Positions 17,801-27,400 of a DNA stretch of 64,000 bases are shown here, one piece after another. Source of the DNA: CAKUFA01 sp963618735 (GTDB lineage Bacteria; Bacillota; Clostridia; Christensenellales; Aristaeellaceae); NCBI GenBank assembly GCA_963618735.1, contig CAVEUM010000006.1, forward strand, positions 38,916 through 102,915. Reading direction: 5' to 3'. The notes beneath the pieces are model-generated. The model did not search any database and was not told where the DNA came from. It saw only the letters and a program-made list of their open reading frames with translations. Every line of letters starts with the position of its first letter. Position 1 is the stretch's first letter. The translations under genes were made by a program, and so were the position numbers.

Positions 17801-18893
17801 ACTTGTCGAAAGGCCACTTGGGCAGCTTGGCGACAATGTAGTCAAGTGCGGGCTCAAAGCAGGCACAGGTCTTGCCGGTAACGGCGTTCTTCATTTCATC
17901 CAGCGTATAGCCGATGGCAATCTGCGCGGCGCACTTGGCAATGGGATAACCGGTTGCCTTGCTGGCCAGGGCAGAAGAACGGCTGACGCGGGGGTTGACC
18001 TCGATAACGGCATACTCGAAGGAATTGGGATTCAGGGCAAACTGGCAGTTGCAGCCGCCTTCCACGCCCAGGGCGGTGATGATGTCCAGGGCAGCGCGGC
18101 GCAGCATCTGGTATTCTTTGTCTGCCAGGGTCAGGGCAGGGGCGACGACAATGGAGTCACCCGTATGCACGCCCACGGGGTCGATGTTTTCCATGGAGCA
18201 GACAGCAACCACGTTGCCCAGACTGTCACGCATGACCTCGAACTCGATTTCCTTCCAGCCGGAAATGCACTTTTCTACAAGGATCTGCGTAATGGGGGAA
18301 AGGCGCAGACCGTTCTCGGCGATTTCACGCAGCTCATCCACCGTGTGGCAAATGCCGCCGCCGCTGCCGCCCAGGGTGTAAGCAGGACGGACGATGACGG
18401 GATAGCCGATCTTTTCGGCAACTTCCAGGGCATCGGGCACCGTCTCCACAATTTCACTGGGGATGACGGGCTGATGGATGCTCTGCATGGTTTCCTTGAA
18501 CAGCAGGCGATCCTCAGCCTTTTCGATGGTTTCGCACTTGGCGCCCAGAAGCTTCACGCCATGCTGCTCCAGAAAACCTTCCTTGGCCAGCTGCATGGAC
18601 AGGGTCAGACCGCTCTGACCGCCCAGAGTAGACAGCAGACTGTCGGGCTTTTCCTTCAGAATGATGCGGCGCAAGGTTTCCAGCGTCAGGGGCTCGATGT
18701 AGATTTTATCGGCAGAAGCGTGGTCGGTCATGATGGTGGCAGGGTTAGGGTTGACCAGCACCACTTCCAGACCGGCATCCTTCAGGGCACGGCAGGCCTG
18801 AGAACCAGCGTAGTCAAACTCAGCGGCCTGGCCGATGACGATAGGACCGGAACCAATAATCATGACCCGATGCAGTTCAGGATTCAGCGGCAT
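14868..18893 (-). CDS. carB: Carbamoyl-phosphate synthase large chain fused to diaminopimelate epimerase
   Basis: One uninterrupted 1341-residue frame. Residues 1 to about 1056 form a complete CarB. It has two ATP-grasp halves, with GSGPIVIGQAAEFDY at the start, GSGPIRIGQGIEFDY opening the second half, and the allosteric MGS-like domain after about residue 930. It makes carbamoyl phosphate for pyrimidines and arginine. From M1057 a whole DapF follows (LRFVKMRGTGNDY, GNPHVVIF, ACGTGACA), which would convert LL- to meso-diaminopimelate for lysine and peptidoglycan. No stop or linker separates them. DapF may also start internally at ATG 15725. The first catalytic cysteine of DapF is Ser1134 (QVSGNG); the second, Cys1283, is present. 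The start overlaps the carA stop by ten bases. Confidence 0.95.
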   Translation of the reverse strand: MPLNPELHRVMIIGSGPIVIGQAAEFDYAGSQACRALKDAGLEVVLVNPNPATIMTDHASADKIYIEPLTLETLRRIILKEKPDSLLSTLGGQSGLTLSMQLAKEGFLEQHGVKLLGAKCETIEKAEDRLLFKETMQSIHQPVIPSEIVETVPDALEVAEKIGYPVIVRPAYTLGGSGGGICHTVDELREIAENGLRLSPITQILVEKCISGWKEIEFEVMRDSLGNVVAVCSMENIDPVGVHTGDSIVVAPALTLADKEYQMLRRAALDIITALGVEGGCNCQFALNPNSFEYAVIEVNPRVSRSSALASKATGYPIAKCAAQIAIGYTLDEMKNAVTGKTCACFEPALDYIVAKLPKWPFDKFVYGKRNLGTQMKATGEVMAIGVNVEQALMKAVRGAEIGCDTLRMKSMAEKSTEELLELIGQCTDQRMFAMYEAIGRGVTLEKLHEITKIDYFFLHKYLNLYNMEQRLKQGHVDAETYLKAKKMGYPDKAIERLSGEKVAAHRNPVYKMVDTCAAEFAAETPYFYATYDDENEAEEFLAERPKKPCVVVLGSGPIRIGQGIEFDYASVHCVWMLKKAGYDVVMINNNPETVSTDFDTADRLYFEPLTVEDVMGVIATEKPVGVVAAFGGQTAIKLTHALSDAGVRILGTSADAIDAAEDRERFDAAMEKYGIKRPQGCTVMTTEEALKAANDLGYPVLVRPSYVLGGQNMIIAYQDSDIVEYMKIILAQGIENPILIDQYLMGIEAEADAICDGEDVLIPGIMEHVERSGVHSGDSIAVYPAWNLTGTITKRLIDVTRNIALELGTVGLINIQYIVYRNEVYVIEANPRASRTVPYISKVTGVPMVDLAVRAMLGEKLRDMGYGTGLYRQSPYFAVKVPCFSFEKLADVDTHLGPEMKSTGEVLGIGTNLQEAVYKGLMAAGYKMSHSGGVLVSVRDVDKTEAVACARRFAELGFNLFATPGTAKALAAHGLYAATVKHDAMEKMLEMDHVQYVISTSAKGRNPRLDSVRMRRKAVERGIPLFTSLDTANALAQALTSHYTLSNVELVDINDMRVKRKKLRFVKMRGTGNDYLYFDCFDQTVESPESLAVRLSDRQRSVGADGIVLILPSTKADAKMRMFNADGSEGQVSGNGIRCVAKYLYESGRTRKEHMTLELGTGIKSTELFIREDTVFSVLVDMGTPEFAPAKIPVKLDGDRVMMRKVLLAGEEYEISCVSMGNPHVVIFVPDVDRIDLKRIGPSIERDPLFPQRVTVSFAQVIDTSSVKMRTWERGIGETAACGTGACATAIAAVENGLCTRGVDLDMRLPGGVQVVRYEQSGRVWLTGDAQTDFEGTIEI

Positions 18894-19972
18894 ACTTTGT
18901 TTCCTCCCATCAGTGCGATAAATCGATCAAACAAGAAGCGGGTATCCAGGGGGCCGCCAGCGGCTTCAGGGTGGAACTGAACGGAGAAGGCGGGCATATC
19001 GGTATAATCCACACCCTCGCAGGTACCATCATTGCCGTTGATAAAGCGCAGAGATGCGTTGGACGGCAGGGTGGCACTGTCTACCGCATAGCCGTGGTTC
19101 TGGCTGGTCATGTAGCTCAGGCCGGTCTTGATGTCCTTGGCGGGCTGGTTGGCGCCGCGGTGGCCGTACTTCAGCTTGCTGGTGGTGGCACCCTGGCTCA
19201 GCGCCAGCAGCTGGTGTCCCAGGCAGATGCCAAAGGTGGGGATGTGATAGGTGCACAGCTGGCGGAGCTGCTCGATAATGCCAACGTTGTCTGCGGGGTC
19301 GCCGGGGCCGTTGGAAAGCATGATGCCATCGGGCTTCAAAGCAAGAATTTCCTCACAGGTGGCGTCAGCATTGACGGTGGTCACATGGCAGCCGCGCTTT
19401 TCCAGCTCACGGCGGATGTTCGCCTTGGCGCCAAAGTCCCACAGTACCACGTGATAGCTGCCGTTCACGTCATCCTCCGTGGTTTCGGCACAGCTGACAT
19501 CCTGCACAGCAGGGTGGAAGGGAAGCTCCTTCAGCTTGGCAACCATAGCAGAAATATCCTGGGGCTTTTCGCTCAGGATGGCAGCGTTCATAACGCCTGC
19601 GGAACGGATGGTTCGCGTCAGGGCACGGGTGTCTACGCCGGTCAGGCAGGGAATGTCATGCTCCTTCAGGAAGTCATCCAGCTTGCCTGCACAGCGGAAA
19701 TTACAGGGATCATCGCAGATTTCTCGTGCAATGTAGCCGCTCAGCCAGGGCTTCTTGCTTTCAAAGTCTTCAGGAATGACGCCATAATTGCCAATGGTCG
19801 GGAAGGTTTGGATAACAATTTGACCTTCATAGCTGGGGTCGGTCAGCGTTTCCAGATAGCCGACCATGGCCGTGGTGAAAACCAACTCTGCCATGACGTC
19901 CTTTTCGGCTCCTCGCAGTTCACCTTCAAATAGTTGACCGTCTGCCAACAAGAGATAACCCTTTTTGCTCAT
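18884..19972 (-). CDS. carA: Carbamoyl-phosphate synthase small chain
   Basis: The 362-residue glutaminase subunit releases ammonia from glutamine and passes it to CarB. The N-terminal CarA domain includes GYLETLTDPSYEGQIV and the C-terminal class I amidotransferase domain has the nucleophile in GICLGHQLLA, with QFHPEA carrying the catalytic histidine. GTGAGGAAGAG precedes ATG 19972. An in-frame upstream extension (11 residues) lacks a ribosome site. Two ten-codon open frames lie upstream (19983-20015 and 20033-20065). No PyrR-binding sequence is visible here. Confidence 0.97.
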   Translation of the reverse strand: MSKKGYLLLADGQLFEGELRGAEKDVMAELVFTTAMVGYLETLTDPSYEGQIVIQTFPTIGNYGVIPEDFESKKPWLSGYIAREICDDPCNFRCAGKLDDFLKEHDIPCLTGVDTRALTRTIRSAGVMNAAILSEKPQDISAMVAKLKELPFHPAVQDVSCAETTEDDVNGSYHVVLWDFGAKANIRRELEKRGCHVTTVNADATCEEILALKPDGIMLSNGPGDPADNVGIIEQLRQLCTYHIPTFGICLGHQLLALSQGATTSKLKYGHRGANQPAKDIKTGLSYMTSQNHGYAVDSATLPSNASLRFINGNDGTCEGVDYTDMPAFSVQFHPEAAGGPLDTRFLFDRFIALMGGNKVCR

Positions 19973-20032
19973 ACGCTCTTCCTCACTTCTTGGTGCTGAG
20001 TGCACGGTTTTTCATGGAGTCGATGGTTGCTT

Positions 20033-20065
20033 TCAGGGGGCTCCTGAAAAGATGCAATGCTTCAT
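20033..20065 (-). CDS. Possible leader mini-ORF upstream of carA
   Basis: A ten-codon frame (MKHCIFSGAP) with a strong GGAGGT five to six bases before its ATG, 22 bases after the gph stop. Its last codons fall in a small hairpin (TTTCAGG with CCTGAAA). A second ten-codon frame, MKNRALSTKK (19983-20015), lies between it and carA but has no ribosome site. Whether either is translated or regulatory is unknown. Confidence 0.3.
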   Translation of the reverse strand: MKHCIFSGAP

Positions 20066-20087
20066 AACCCTACCTCCAACTTGATGC

Positions 20088-20732
20088 TCAAGAATTCTTT
20101 GCAATTTCTACCGCCTGCATGGGCGAATGAATGATGTATTCCGCTCCTGCTTCACGGAGCTCTGCTTCCTCGCGGAATCCCCAGGTGACACCCACGGGAT
20201 GCATTCCTGCGTTCCGTGCACAGTTCATGTCCACTGAGGTATCTCCCAAATAGAGAAAATCTGCGGGATCAATGCCGATGTCCTTAGCGATGGCCAGCGC
20301 GCCGGCAGGATCCGGCTTGATAGGCACCCCTTCCATTTGTCCGCGAACAACGCTGAATGGGACATCAGGAAAATAATGGGCGACAACGTGCTGCGTATCC
20401 GCATGGGGCTTGTTGGACAGCACGCACAGCTTCAGCCCCATCGTTGCAAGGTGATGCAGCATTTCGGGAATGCCGTCGTAAGGACAGGTCGTTACCTGAT
20501 TATGGGTTTCATAGTAGGCCTGATAATCCTGCTGCACCTTGACAGCCAACGCCTGTTGATCCCGAACGGCACGTTGTGCCAGAATCTTTGCACCGTTGCC
20601 CACCAGATAGCGGTAAGCATCTGTCTCAAATTCGCTCAGGCCGTTCAGGCGCAGGGCACGGTTCATGGCATTGGCAATGTCCTGCAGGGTGTTGGTTAAT
20701 GTTCCATCCAGGTCGAAAAGGACAGCCTTCAC
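20088..20732 (-). CDS. gph: HAD phosphatase, phosphoglycolate-phosphatase-like
   Basis: A 214-residue class IA HAD hydrolase. Motif I is LFDLDGTLTNT, motif II VLSNK, then KPDP and YLGDTSVDMNCARNAG. It would clear 2-phosphoglycolate or a similar small phosphate ester; the substrate is by analogy. The start is GTG at 20732 behind GGGAGGT. It sits 115 bases before carA on the same strand and may be co-transcribed. Confidence 0.82.
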   Translation of the reverse strand: MKAVLFDLDGTLTNTLQDIANAMNRALRLNGLSEFETDAYRYLVGNGAKILAQRAVRDQQALAVKVQQDYQAYYETHNQVTTCPYDGIPEMLHHLATMGLKLCVLSNKPHADTQHVVAHYFPDVPFSVVRGQMEGVPIKPDPAGALAIAKDIGIDPADFLYLGDTSVDMNCARNAGMHPVGVTWGFREEAELREAGAEYIIHSPMQAVEIAKNS

Positions 20733-20773
20733 AAGGTTACCTCCCTGTTCATCACGCGTTTTACATGCATTTC

Positions 20774-20818
20774 AGAAAGAAGGGAAGGACACCGCCCATT
20801 GTGCAGTGCCTTCCCTTC
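20774..20818 (-). terminator. Terminator after the trmH-like gene
   Basis: Minus-strand stem GAAGGGAAGG with CCTTCCCTTC, inner CAC/GTG pairs, followed by TTTCT. Confidence 0.8.
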
Positions 20819-20821
20819 AAA

Positions 20822-21550
20822 CTATTTGCTTTGCATAAATTCATAAATACCAATAGAAGCGGCAATGGAAAGATTCAGAGAATCGATTTTTTCATTGCTG
20901 GGAATACGAACAGGCTGGCCGATATGGGAAAACTCAGCAGGGAGGCCGCTTCCCTCATTGCCAAAGATCAGCGTCCACGTTTCGGGAACGCCGCCAGCCA
21001 AAACATCAGGGAGACTCCTGGATCCATCCAGCATGAAAGGATACATCATCCGCTGACCGAATTCCTTGGCATAGGTTTCAAAATCTTCATAAACATGGAT
21101 GCGAAGAGAGAAAATGCTGCCCATGCTGGCACGAACCACGTGAGGATCAAACACGTCCACGCAGGGACGAACCAGTGCCACATCTTCAATGCCAAAACCG
21201 AGGGACGTGCGAAGAATCGTCCCTACATTGCCACGGTCAGAAGGATGATGGAGAACCACGTGGGGCTTTCCTGCATCCAGCGTATCCTCGAATTTATGAA
21301 ACACTGCCGCCGCAAAACAATTTTCCTTACCGGAAATACGGCTCAGCGCCTTGTCGGCTTCTTCCACGCGAATATGCAGCTGATCGGCCAATTGCGTCAG
21401 CTTCTGTGCTCCCTCCGTGTTAGCAGCCTTGCTGTGCAAAAGAACACGGCTGGCGCATTCGGGACGATGGAGCAAACATTCCATGGACGGGAAAAAACCG
21501 GGGGCGTAGCCATAATCCAGGTCAGATCGATAAGTCGAAAGCGACGGCAT
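20822..21550 (-). CDS. TrmH/SpoU-family RNA 2'-O-methyltransferase
   Basis: A 242-residue SPOUT methyltransferase. The trefoil-knot motifs are clear: HPSDRGNVGTILRTSLGFG, VRASMGSIFSL, IFGNEGSGL and SLNLSIAASIGIYEF. It probably methylates a ribose in rRNA or tRNA; the site is not predictable. AAGGAGG precedes ATG 21550. It lies 14 bases after ftsY on the same transcript. Confidence 0.87.
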   Translation of the reverse strand: MPSLSTYRSDLDYGYAPGFFPSMECLLHRPECASRVLLHSKAANTEGAQKLTQLADQLHIRVEEADKALSRISGKENCFAAAVFHKFEDTLDAGKPHVVLHHPSDRGNVGTILRTSLGFGIEDVALVRPCVDVFDPHVVRASMGSIFSLRIHVYEDFETYAKEFGQRMMYPFMLDGSRSLPDVLAGGVPETWTLIFGNEGSGLPAEFSHIGQPVRIPSNEKIDSLNLSIAASIGIYEFMQSK

Positions 21551-21564
21551 ACCGTTCCTCCTTG

Positions 21565-22479
21565 TCAGAACAGAGCTTCCACAAAATCCTTTGCTGAGAA
21601 GGGCTGGAGATCATCAATCCCTTCGCCCACACCGATGTACCACACAGGCACTTCCAGTTCCTGACGAATTGCCAGCGCAATGCCGCCCTTCGCGGTGCCG
21701 TCCAGCTTTGTCAGAATGATGCCGCCGATTTCGGCGAACTCCTTGAAGGCCTTGGCCTGCGCCAGACCGTTTTGTCCTGTGGTGGCATCCAGCACCAAAA
21801 TGCAGCGGACGTCCGCTTCGGGATATTCCCGATCAATGACGCGGCGCATTTTGTTCAGCTCGTCCATCAGGTTCTTTTTGTTGTGAAGACGGCCGGCGGT
21901 GTCCACAATCAGCAGATCAGCCTGCTGTGCCTTGGCGGCCTTGATGCCATCGAAGACCACCGCCGCAGGATCCGCACCTTCTTCATGCTTGATAATCGGC
22001 ACACGGGCACGATCTGCCCAGACGCTCAGCTGTTCGGCAGCGGCGGCACGGAAGGTATCGCCTGCGCACAGCATCACACGGCGGCCAATGGACTGGAAAC
22101 GCAGCGCCAGTTTGCCGATGGTGGTGGTTTTGCCCACGCCATTGACGCCGACCACCAGCATGACCATGGGCCACTTCAGCGGGGGACGGGGAATATCCAT
22201 TTGTTCGATCATAATCTGCTTCAGCGCGGCTCGTGCTTCGGCAGTATCTTTCATATTTTCGCGCTTCACACGGTCACGAAGCTCATCGAGGATAGCGGTG
22301 GTTGCTTTTACGCCGCAGTCAGCCAGAAGCAGAATGTCCTCCAGCTCTTCATAAAAATCCTCGTCGATTTTGCGATTTTCTTTCACCAGTTCGTCAACTT
22401 TATCGGTAAGGTTGCCGCGCGTTTTGCTCAGGCCTTCCCACAGGCGCGCGAACAGACCCTTCTTCTTAGGCTCGCTCAT
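21565..22479 (-). CDS. ftsY: Signal recognition particle receptor FtsY
   Basis: The 304-residue GTPase docks SRP-ribosome complexes at the membrane for co-translational insertion. The short N-terminal A/N domain is followed by the G domain: GVNGVGKTTTIGKL, DTAGRLHNKKNLMDEL and TKLDGTAKGG; it ends in the usual GEGIDDLQPF. AAGGAGG lies seven bases before ATG 22479, with a GTG three bases earlier as a less likely start. Its promoter is at 22503-22531. Confidence 0.97.
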   Translation of the reverse strand: MSEPKKKGLFARLWEGLSKTRGNLTDKVDELVKENRKIDEDFYEELEDILLLADCGVKATTAILDELRDRVKRENMKDTAEARAALKQIMIEQMDIPRPPLKWPMVMLVVGVNGVGKTTTIGKLALRFQSIGRRVMLCAGDTFRAAAAEQLSVWADRARVPIIKHEEGADPAAVVFDGIKAAKAQQADLLIVDTAGRLHNKKNLMDELNKMRRVIDREYPEADVRCILVLDATTGQNGLAQAKAFKEFAEIGGIILTKLDGTAKGGIALAIRQELEVPVWYIGVGEGIDDLQPFSAKDFVEALF

Positions 22480-22502
22480 CACAAAACCTCCTTATCCCTC
22501 AC

Positions 22503-22531
22503 ACTATACCACATTTTTTCTCTTCAATCAA
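22503..22531 (-). promoter_or_regulatory. ftsY promoter
   Basis: Minus-strand TTGATT (22526-22531), 17-base spacer, TATAGT (22503-22508). Confidence 0.75.
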
Positions 22532-22583
22532 CCATAGAAAATGGCCAATTCACGTCCTGAAGATGACATCTTCTGAAATATAC

Positions 22584-22612
22584 TGGACAAAATGCTCTGT
22601 AAAAGGTACAAT
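22584..22612 (+). promoter_or_regulatory. Promoter of the glycosyltransferase-dnaE operon
   Basis: TGGACA (22584-22589), 17-base spacer, TACAAT (22607-22612). Confidence 0.6.
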
Positions 22613-22687
22613 GTACGCTGGAGAATGTGTAGACACTCGCCTTTCTTTTCGTGAGGCGATGAATCAGAAATCAAGGAGGGATTCGCT

Positions 22688-23455
22688 GTGCAAAAGGCCA
22701 GAATATCAGCCTGCATGGTGCTTTATCACGCAGGAGACGAGGCACTGCGGGCGGTGGACTGCCTTGACGCGTCTGATGCTACGGTAGATGTGTATCTGGT
22801 GGATAACACGCCGGAGGACGACACTGCGCAGCGTATCCTGTGGGCACACCCGGGGGTACAGGTGCGGCCGCAAAAGAAAAATGTGGGCTTTGGCCGGGGC
22901 AATAATGCGGTGCTGAGCGAACTGGAAAGCGAGTATCACATCCTTGTGAATCCGGATGTGACCTTTGCGCCGGACCTCATCAGCCGCATGGTGCAGTACA
23001 TGGACGACCATCCCAACGTGGTGATTCTGACGCCGCATGTGCTGAACGCAGACGGCACGGATCAATATCTGCCCAAGAAACAGCCGACGGTCCATTATCT
23101 GCTGGGCGGATTTCTGGAAAAGCTGGGCGGCCCTTTTGTGCGATGGCGCAGAGAATACACCATGGCGGATGATGATCTGACCCATCCGCTGAAGGTGCAG
23201 TTTGCAACGGGATGTTTCCTCATGATTCGCACAAAAACATTCCGTGAACTGAAGGGATTCGATGAACGGTTCTTCCTCTACCAGGAGGATTCTGACCTGA
23301 GCCGCCGCGCTGGTCAACTGGGGCCGATTATCTATCATCCTGATATGTGTGTGACCCATAACTGGGCGCGAGAGAATACACGGAGCCTGAAGGGCATCCT
23401 GAGGCAGATGCGGTCTGTCTGCCAATTCTTTATGAAGTGGGGCATTGAGTGGTGA
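22688..23455 (+). CDS. Family 2 glycosyltransferase, rhamnosyltransferase-like
   Basis: A 255-residue GT-A enzyme. The nucleotide-sugar site shows VDNTPEDD, NVGFGRGNN and NPDVTF, and the acceptor region GFDERFFLYQEDSDLSRR. This arrangement resembles WbbL-type rhamnosyltransferases that build cell-surface glycans. There is no membrane segment. The start is GTG at 22688 behind GGAGG. It overlaps the next glycosyltransferase, so the two probably act on the same glycan. Confidence 0.83.
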   Translation: MQKARISACMVLYHAGDEALRAVDCLDASDATVDVYLVDNTPEDDTAQRILWAHPGVQVRPQKKNVGFGRGNNAVLSELESEYHILVNPDVTFAPDLISRMVQYMDDHPNVVILTPHVLNADGTDQYLPKKQPTVHYLLGGFLEKLGGPFVRWRREYTMADDDLTHPLKVQFATGCFLMIRTKTFRELKGFDERFFLYQEDSDLSRRAGQLGPIIYHPDMCVTHNWARENTRSLKGILRQMRSVCQFFMKWGIEW

Positions 23456-24387
23456 AAGAAATTGCTGTGCTGCTTGCCGCTTATAACGGCATGCGATTTC
23501 TGCCGGAGCAACTGGTCAGCCTGCGGGCGCAGGATGATCCTTCATTCCACGTGCTTTTGCAGGATGATGGCTCGCAGGATAACACCATGATGCTGCTGCT
23601 GCAGTCCTGCGCCGCTGACAGCCGCTTTCAGATGGGTGCTGAGCAGGAGCATGGCCTTGGGGCTGTGGGAAACTTCTGGAGCCTGATGCAGCAGTGCCGC
23701 GCACCCTATATCGCACTGTGCGACCAGGATGACCGCTGGCACACAGACCGTCTGAGCCGTTGCAGGCAGGCCATGGAACGTGCTGAAAAGCAGTACGGCG
23801 AGGAAACGCCGCTGCTGGTGCACAGCGATTGCAGCCTTATTGGCGCGGAAGGACAGCCTTTGCACGCCAGCTTCTTTGACCATCAGGGGTGGGATCGGAG
23901 CGCTACGGGTTTTCGCCGCCTGCTGGTGCAGAACAACGTAACGGGATGCACCATCCTCATGAATGAGGCACTGAAAAACCTGGCAGTCAACTATGGCGAT
24001 CCTGCCAAAATGGTGATGCATGACTGGTTTCTGGCATTGACGGCCGCGGCCTTTGGCCATGTGGTGATGGTGGATGCGCCTTTGGTTGACTACCGCCAGC
24101 ATGGCAACAATGTGCAGGGCGCCAGCCATCAGGGACAGGTTCAACGGGGCGTGAAGGCCCTGGGCGCGTGGCAGAAGGGGAAGAACAGAATTCAGCTGAC
24201 CTACGACCATGCCAAAGCCTTTGCGGAAATGTACGGCGCAGTTTTGCCCGAGCAGGCTCGCAAGGATGTGGCGGTTTATCTGGCAACTCAAAAGATGAAA
24301 AAGCCCCAGCGCGTGGCGGCAGTTCAGCGTCAGGGCTTTACCATGCAGAGCATCATCACCCGCGCGGGTCAGATTGTTTTCGGATAA
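23449..24387 (+). CDS. Family 2 glycosyltransferase
   Basis: A 312-residue GT-A enzyme. AVLLAAYNGMRFL opens the fold, QDDGSQDNT binds the nucleotide, CDQDDRW is the DxD region, and HDWFLALTAAAFG lies in the acceptor part. It resembles RfbN-like glycosyl or rhamnosyl transferases. GTG 23449 or GTG 23452 may be the start; the latter gives a four-base GTGA overlap with the preceding gene. Its 3' end is 25 bases from dnaE. Confidence 0.83.
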   Translation: MVKEIAVLLAAYNGMRFLPEQLVSLRAQDDPSFHVLLQDDGSQDNTMMLLLQSCAADSRFQMGAEQEHGLGAVGNFWSLMQQCRAPYIALCDQDDRWHTDRLSRCRQAMERAEKQYGEETPLLVHSDCSLIGAEGQPLHASFFDHQGWDRSATGFRRLLVQNNVTGCTILMNEALKNLAVNYGDPAKMVMHDWFLALTAAAFGHVVMVDAPLVDYRQHGNNVQGASHQGQVQRGVKALGAWQKGKNRIQLTYDHAKAFAEMYGAVLPEQARKDVAVYLATQKMKKPQRVAAVQRQGFTMQSIITRAGQIVFG

Positions 24388-24412
24388 GTAGCAAAGGAGT
24401 GCAGAAGGCGTT

Positions 24413-27400
24413 ATGTTTACCCATTTGCATTTACATACCGAGTATAGCCTGCTGGACGGCGCCTGCCGCATTCCTAAGCTGGTGGAGCGCCTGAAGACCC
24501 TTGGCATGGATAGCTGTGCCATTACGGATCACGGCGTAATGTACGGCGTGGTGGACTTCTACAACGCCATGAATGAGGCAGGCATCAAGCCAATCATTGG
24601 CTGCGAAGTCTACGTCTGCCGCAACCGACTGGATCGTTCTGCCGCTACACGGGACTACAGTCACCTGATTTTGCTGTGCGAAAACAACACAGGCTATCAG
24701 AATCTGATGTATCTGGTCAGTGAAGGTTTCCTTACGGGATACTATTACAAGCCTCGCATTGACTATGACCTGATCCGTGAGCATCATGAAGGCCTGATTG
24801 CACTCTCTGCCTGCCTGTCGGGCGATTTGCCGAAGCTATTGCTGAGCGAGCAGTATGAAGGCGCAAGAAATTACATTCTGGAGATGCAGGAGCTTTTCGG
24901 CAAAGAAAATTTCTTTGTGGAAATCATGGATCACGGCATCCGTGACGAAAAGATCGTCCTGCCGAGGCTGATCAAAATTGCCCGCGAAATGAATGTGCCG
25001 CTGGTGGCAACCAACGACTGCCACTATCTGGAGGAGAAAGACGCGGATGCCCAGGAAGTGCTCATGTGCATCCAAACGGGCAAAACGCTGGAAGACCAGA
25101 GCCGCATGCGCATGGAAACCCGCCAGCTTTATGTGAAGAGCGAGGAGGAAATGCGCCGCCTGTTTGCGTCCGTGCCGGATGCGGTGGATCGTACCCATGA
25201 GATTGCCGAGCGGTGCAACGTAACCTTTGAATTTGGCGTCACGAAACTGCCGCACTATCCCGTGCCGGAAGGCGAAACGGCTTACGAAATGCTGAATCGG
25301 CTTTGCCGCGAGGGTATGAAGCGGCTGTATCCCGATGCCAAGGAGGGCGACGAGCCGTACAGGCGGCTGGAGTATGAGCTGGGTGTTATTTCCGGTATGG
25401 GCTATGTGGATTACTTCCTTATCGTGTGGGATTTCATCCACTATGCCAAGTCGCAGGGCATCATGGTGGGGCCGGGACGCGGCAGCGGCGCAGGCTCCAT
25501 TGTGGCCTACTCCATGGGCATTACCATGCTGGATCCGCTGAAGTATCAGCTGCTGTTTGAACGGTTCCTGAACCCTGAGCGTGTCAGCATGCCTGATATT
25601 GACGTGGACTTCTGCTACGAGCGCCGCCAGGAAGTTATTGACTACGTGGCGCGAAAGTATGGTGCGGATCATGTGAGCCAGATCATCACCTTTGGTACCA
25701 TGGCGGCCAGAGGCGTGATTCGCGATGTTGGCCGCGTGCTTGGCATGAGCTATCAGGAAACGGATGCGGTGGCCAAGGCTGTGCCCATGGAGCTGGGCAT
25801 CACGCTGGAAAAGGCGCTGCAGATTTCTCCTCAGCTGCGCCGCATGTATGACGAACAGACGGAGGTTAAGCGTCTCATCGATACGGCCATGACCCTGGAG
25901 GGTATGCCGCGGAACACGTCAACCCACGCGGCAGGCGTGCTGATTACCGGCAAGCCTGTCATCGAGTATGTGCCTTTGCAGCGCAATGATGAGGTCATTA
26001 CAACGCAGTTCCCTATGGGTACCATTGAGCGCCTGGGTCTTTTGAAGATGGACTTTCTGGGACTCCGCACTTTGACGGTGATTCGGGATACGCTGGATAT
26101 GATCAGGCAGGAAGGCATCGATATGAAGCCGGAGGACATTCCTTTGGATGATGCCAGCGTGTATGAGATGATTTCCAGAGGAGATACGGATGGTGTCTTT
26201 CAGCTGGAAGGCAATGGCATGCGCTCCTTCCTGATGAACATGAAGCCTGCCTGCTTTGAAGACATCATCGCTGCTATCTCCCTGTACCGTCCGGGCCCTA
26301 TGGAATCCATCCCGCGCTACATTGCGGGCAAACAGGATCCCAGCAGCGTTCATTATGAAACAGAAAAGCTGCGCCCCATTCTGGAAGTGACCTATGGGTG
26401 CATGGTCTACCAGGAGCAGGTTATGCAGATTGTGCGTGACCTTGCCGGCTACAGCTATGGCCGAAGCGACCTGGTGCGCCGTGCCATGGCCAAGAAAAAG
26501 CACAAGGTCATGGAGCAGGAACGCCAGTATTTCGTCTACGGCATGACGGACGAAAACGGCAATGTGGTGATCCCCGGCTGTGTGCGCAACGGCGTAGACG
26601 AAAAGGTAGCCAACCAGATTTACGACGAAATGATTTCCTTCGCGTCCTATGCCTTCAACAAATCCCATGCAGCTGCCTATGGTGTGGTGTGCATGGAAAC
26701 AGGCTGGCTGAAGCGGCATTATCCTGTGCAGTTCATGGCTGCCATTATGAACAGCGTCTTTGGCAACGCGGGAAAAATCGCTGGCTACATCCAGTATTGC
26801 CGCAGCCGCAATGTGCCGATTTTGCCGCCTGATGTCAACGCTTCCGGTTGGAAGTTTACCGTAGAGAGGACGGCCGATGGCGCACTGGGCATTCTCTTTG
26901 GCTTTGGCGCGGTGAAAAACGTGGGCGAAACCGCGGCGGAGGCCATCATTCGGGAACGTCAAAAGGGTGCGTTCCGTGATATTTTCGATTTCTGCCGCCG
27001 CATTGATACGGGAATTGTCAACAAGCGTGTGGTGGAAAGCCTGATTCGTGCAGGTGCCTTTGACAGCATGCATGCCAATCGTCCGCAGATGCTGGCTGTG
27101 TATGAAGGTGCGCTGGACGCAAACATTGCCAGAAGAAAGCAGAACGTGGATGGTCAGCTGAGTCTGTTTGACATGGCCTTTGGTGACGACCAGCCAGCCC
27201 TCGGCGGCGATGAGCATCTGCCCAACATTCCTGATTATCCCACAGGAACCCGCCTGGCCATGGAAAAGGAAATGACGGGCGTTTACATCACGGGACATCC
27301 GCTGGATGATTATCGGGAGAAGCTGAACAGGCTGACCTTCTCCACGGCAGATTTGCTGGGGCTGGAAGAGCGGGAAGACCAGGGACTGAGCATGGACGGC

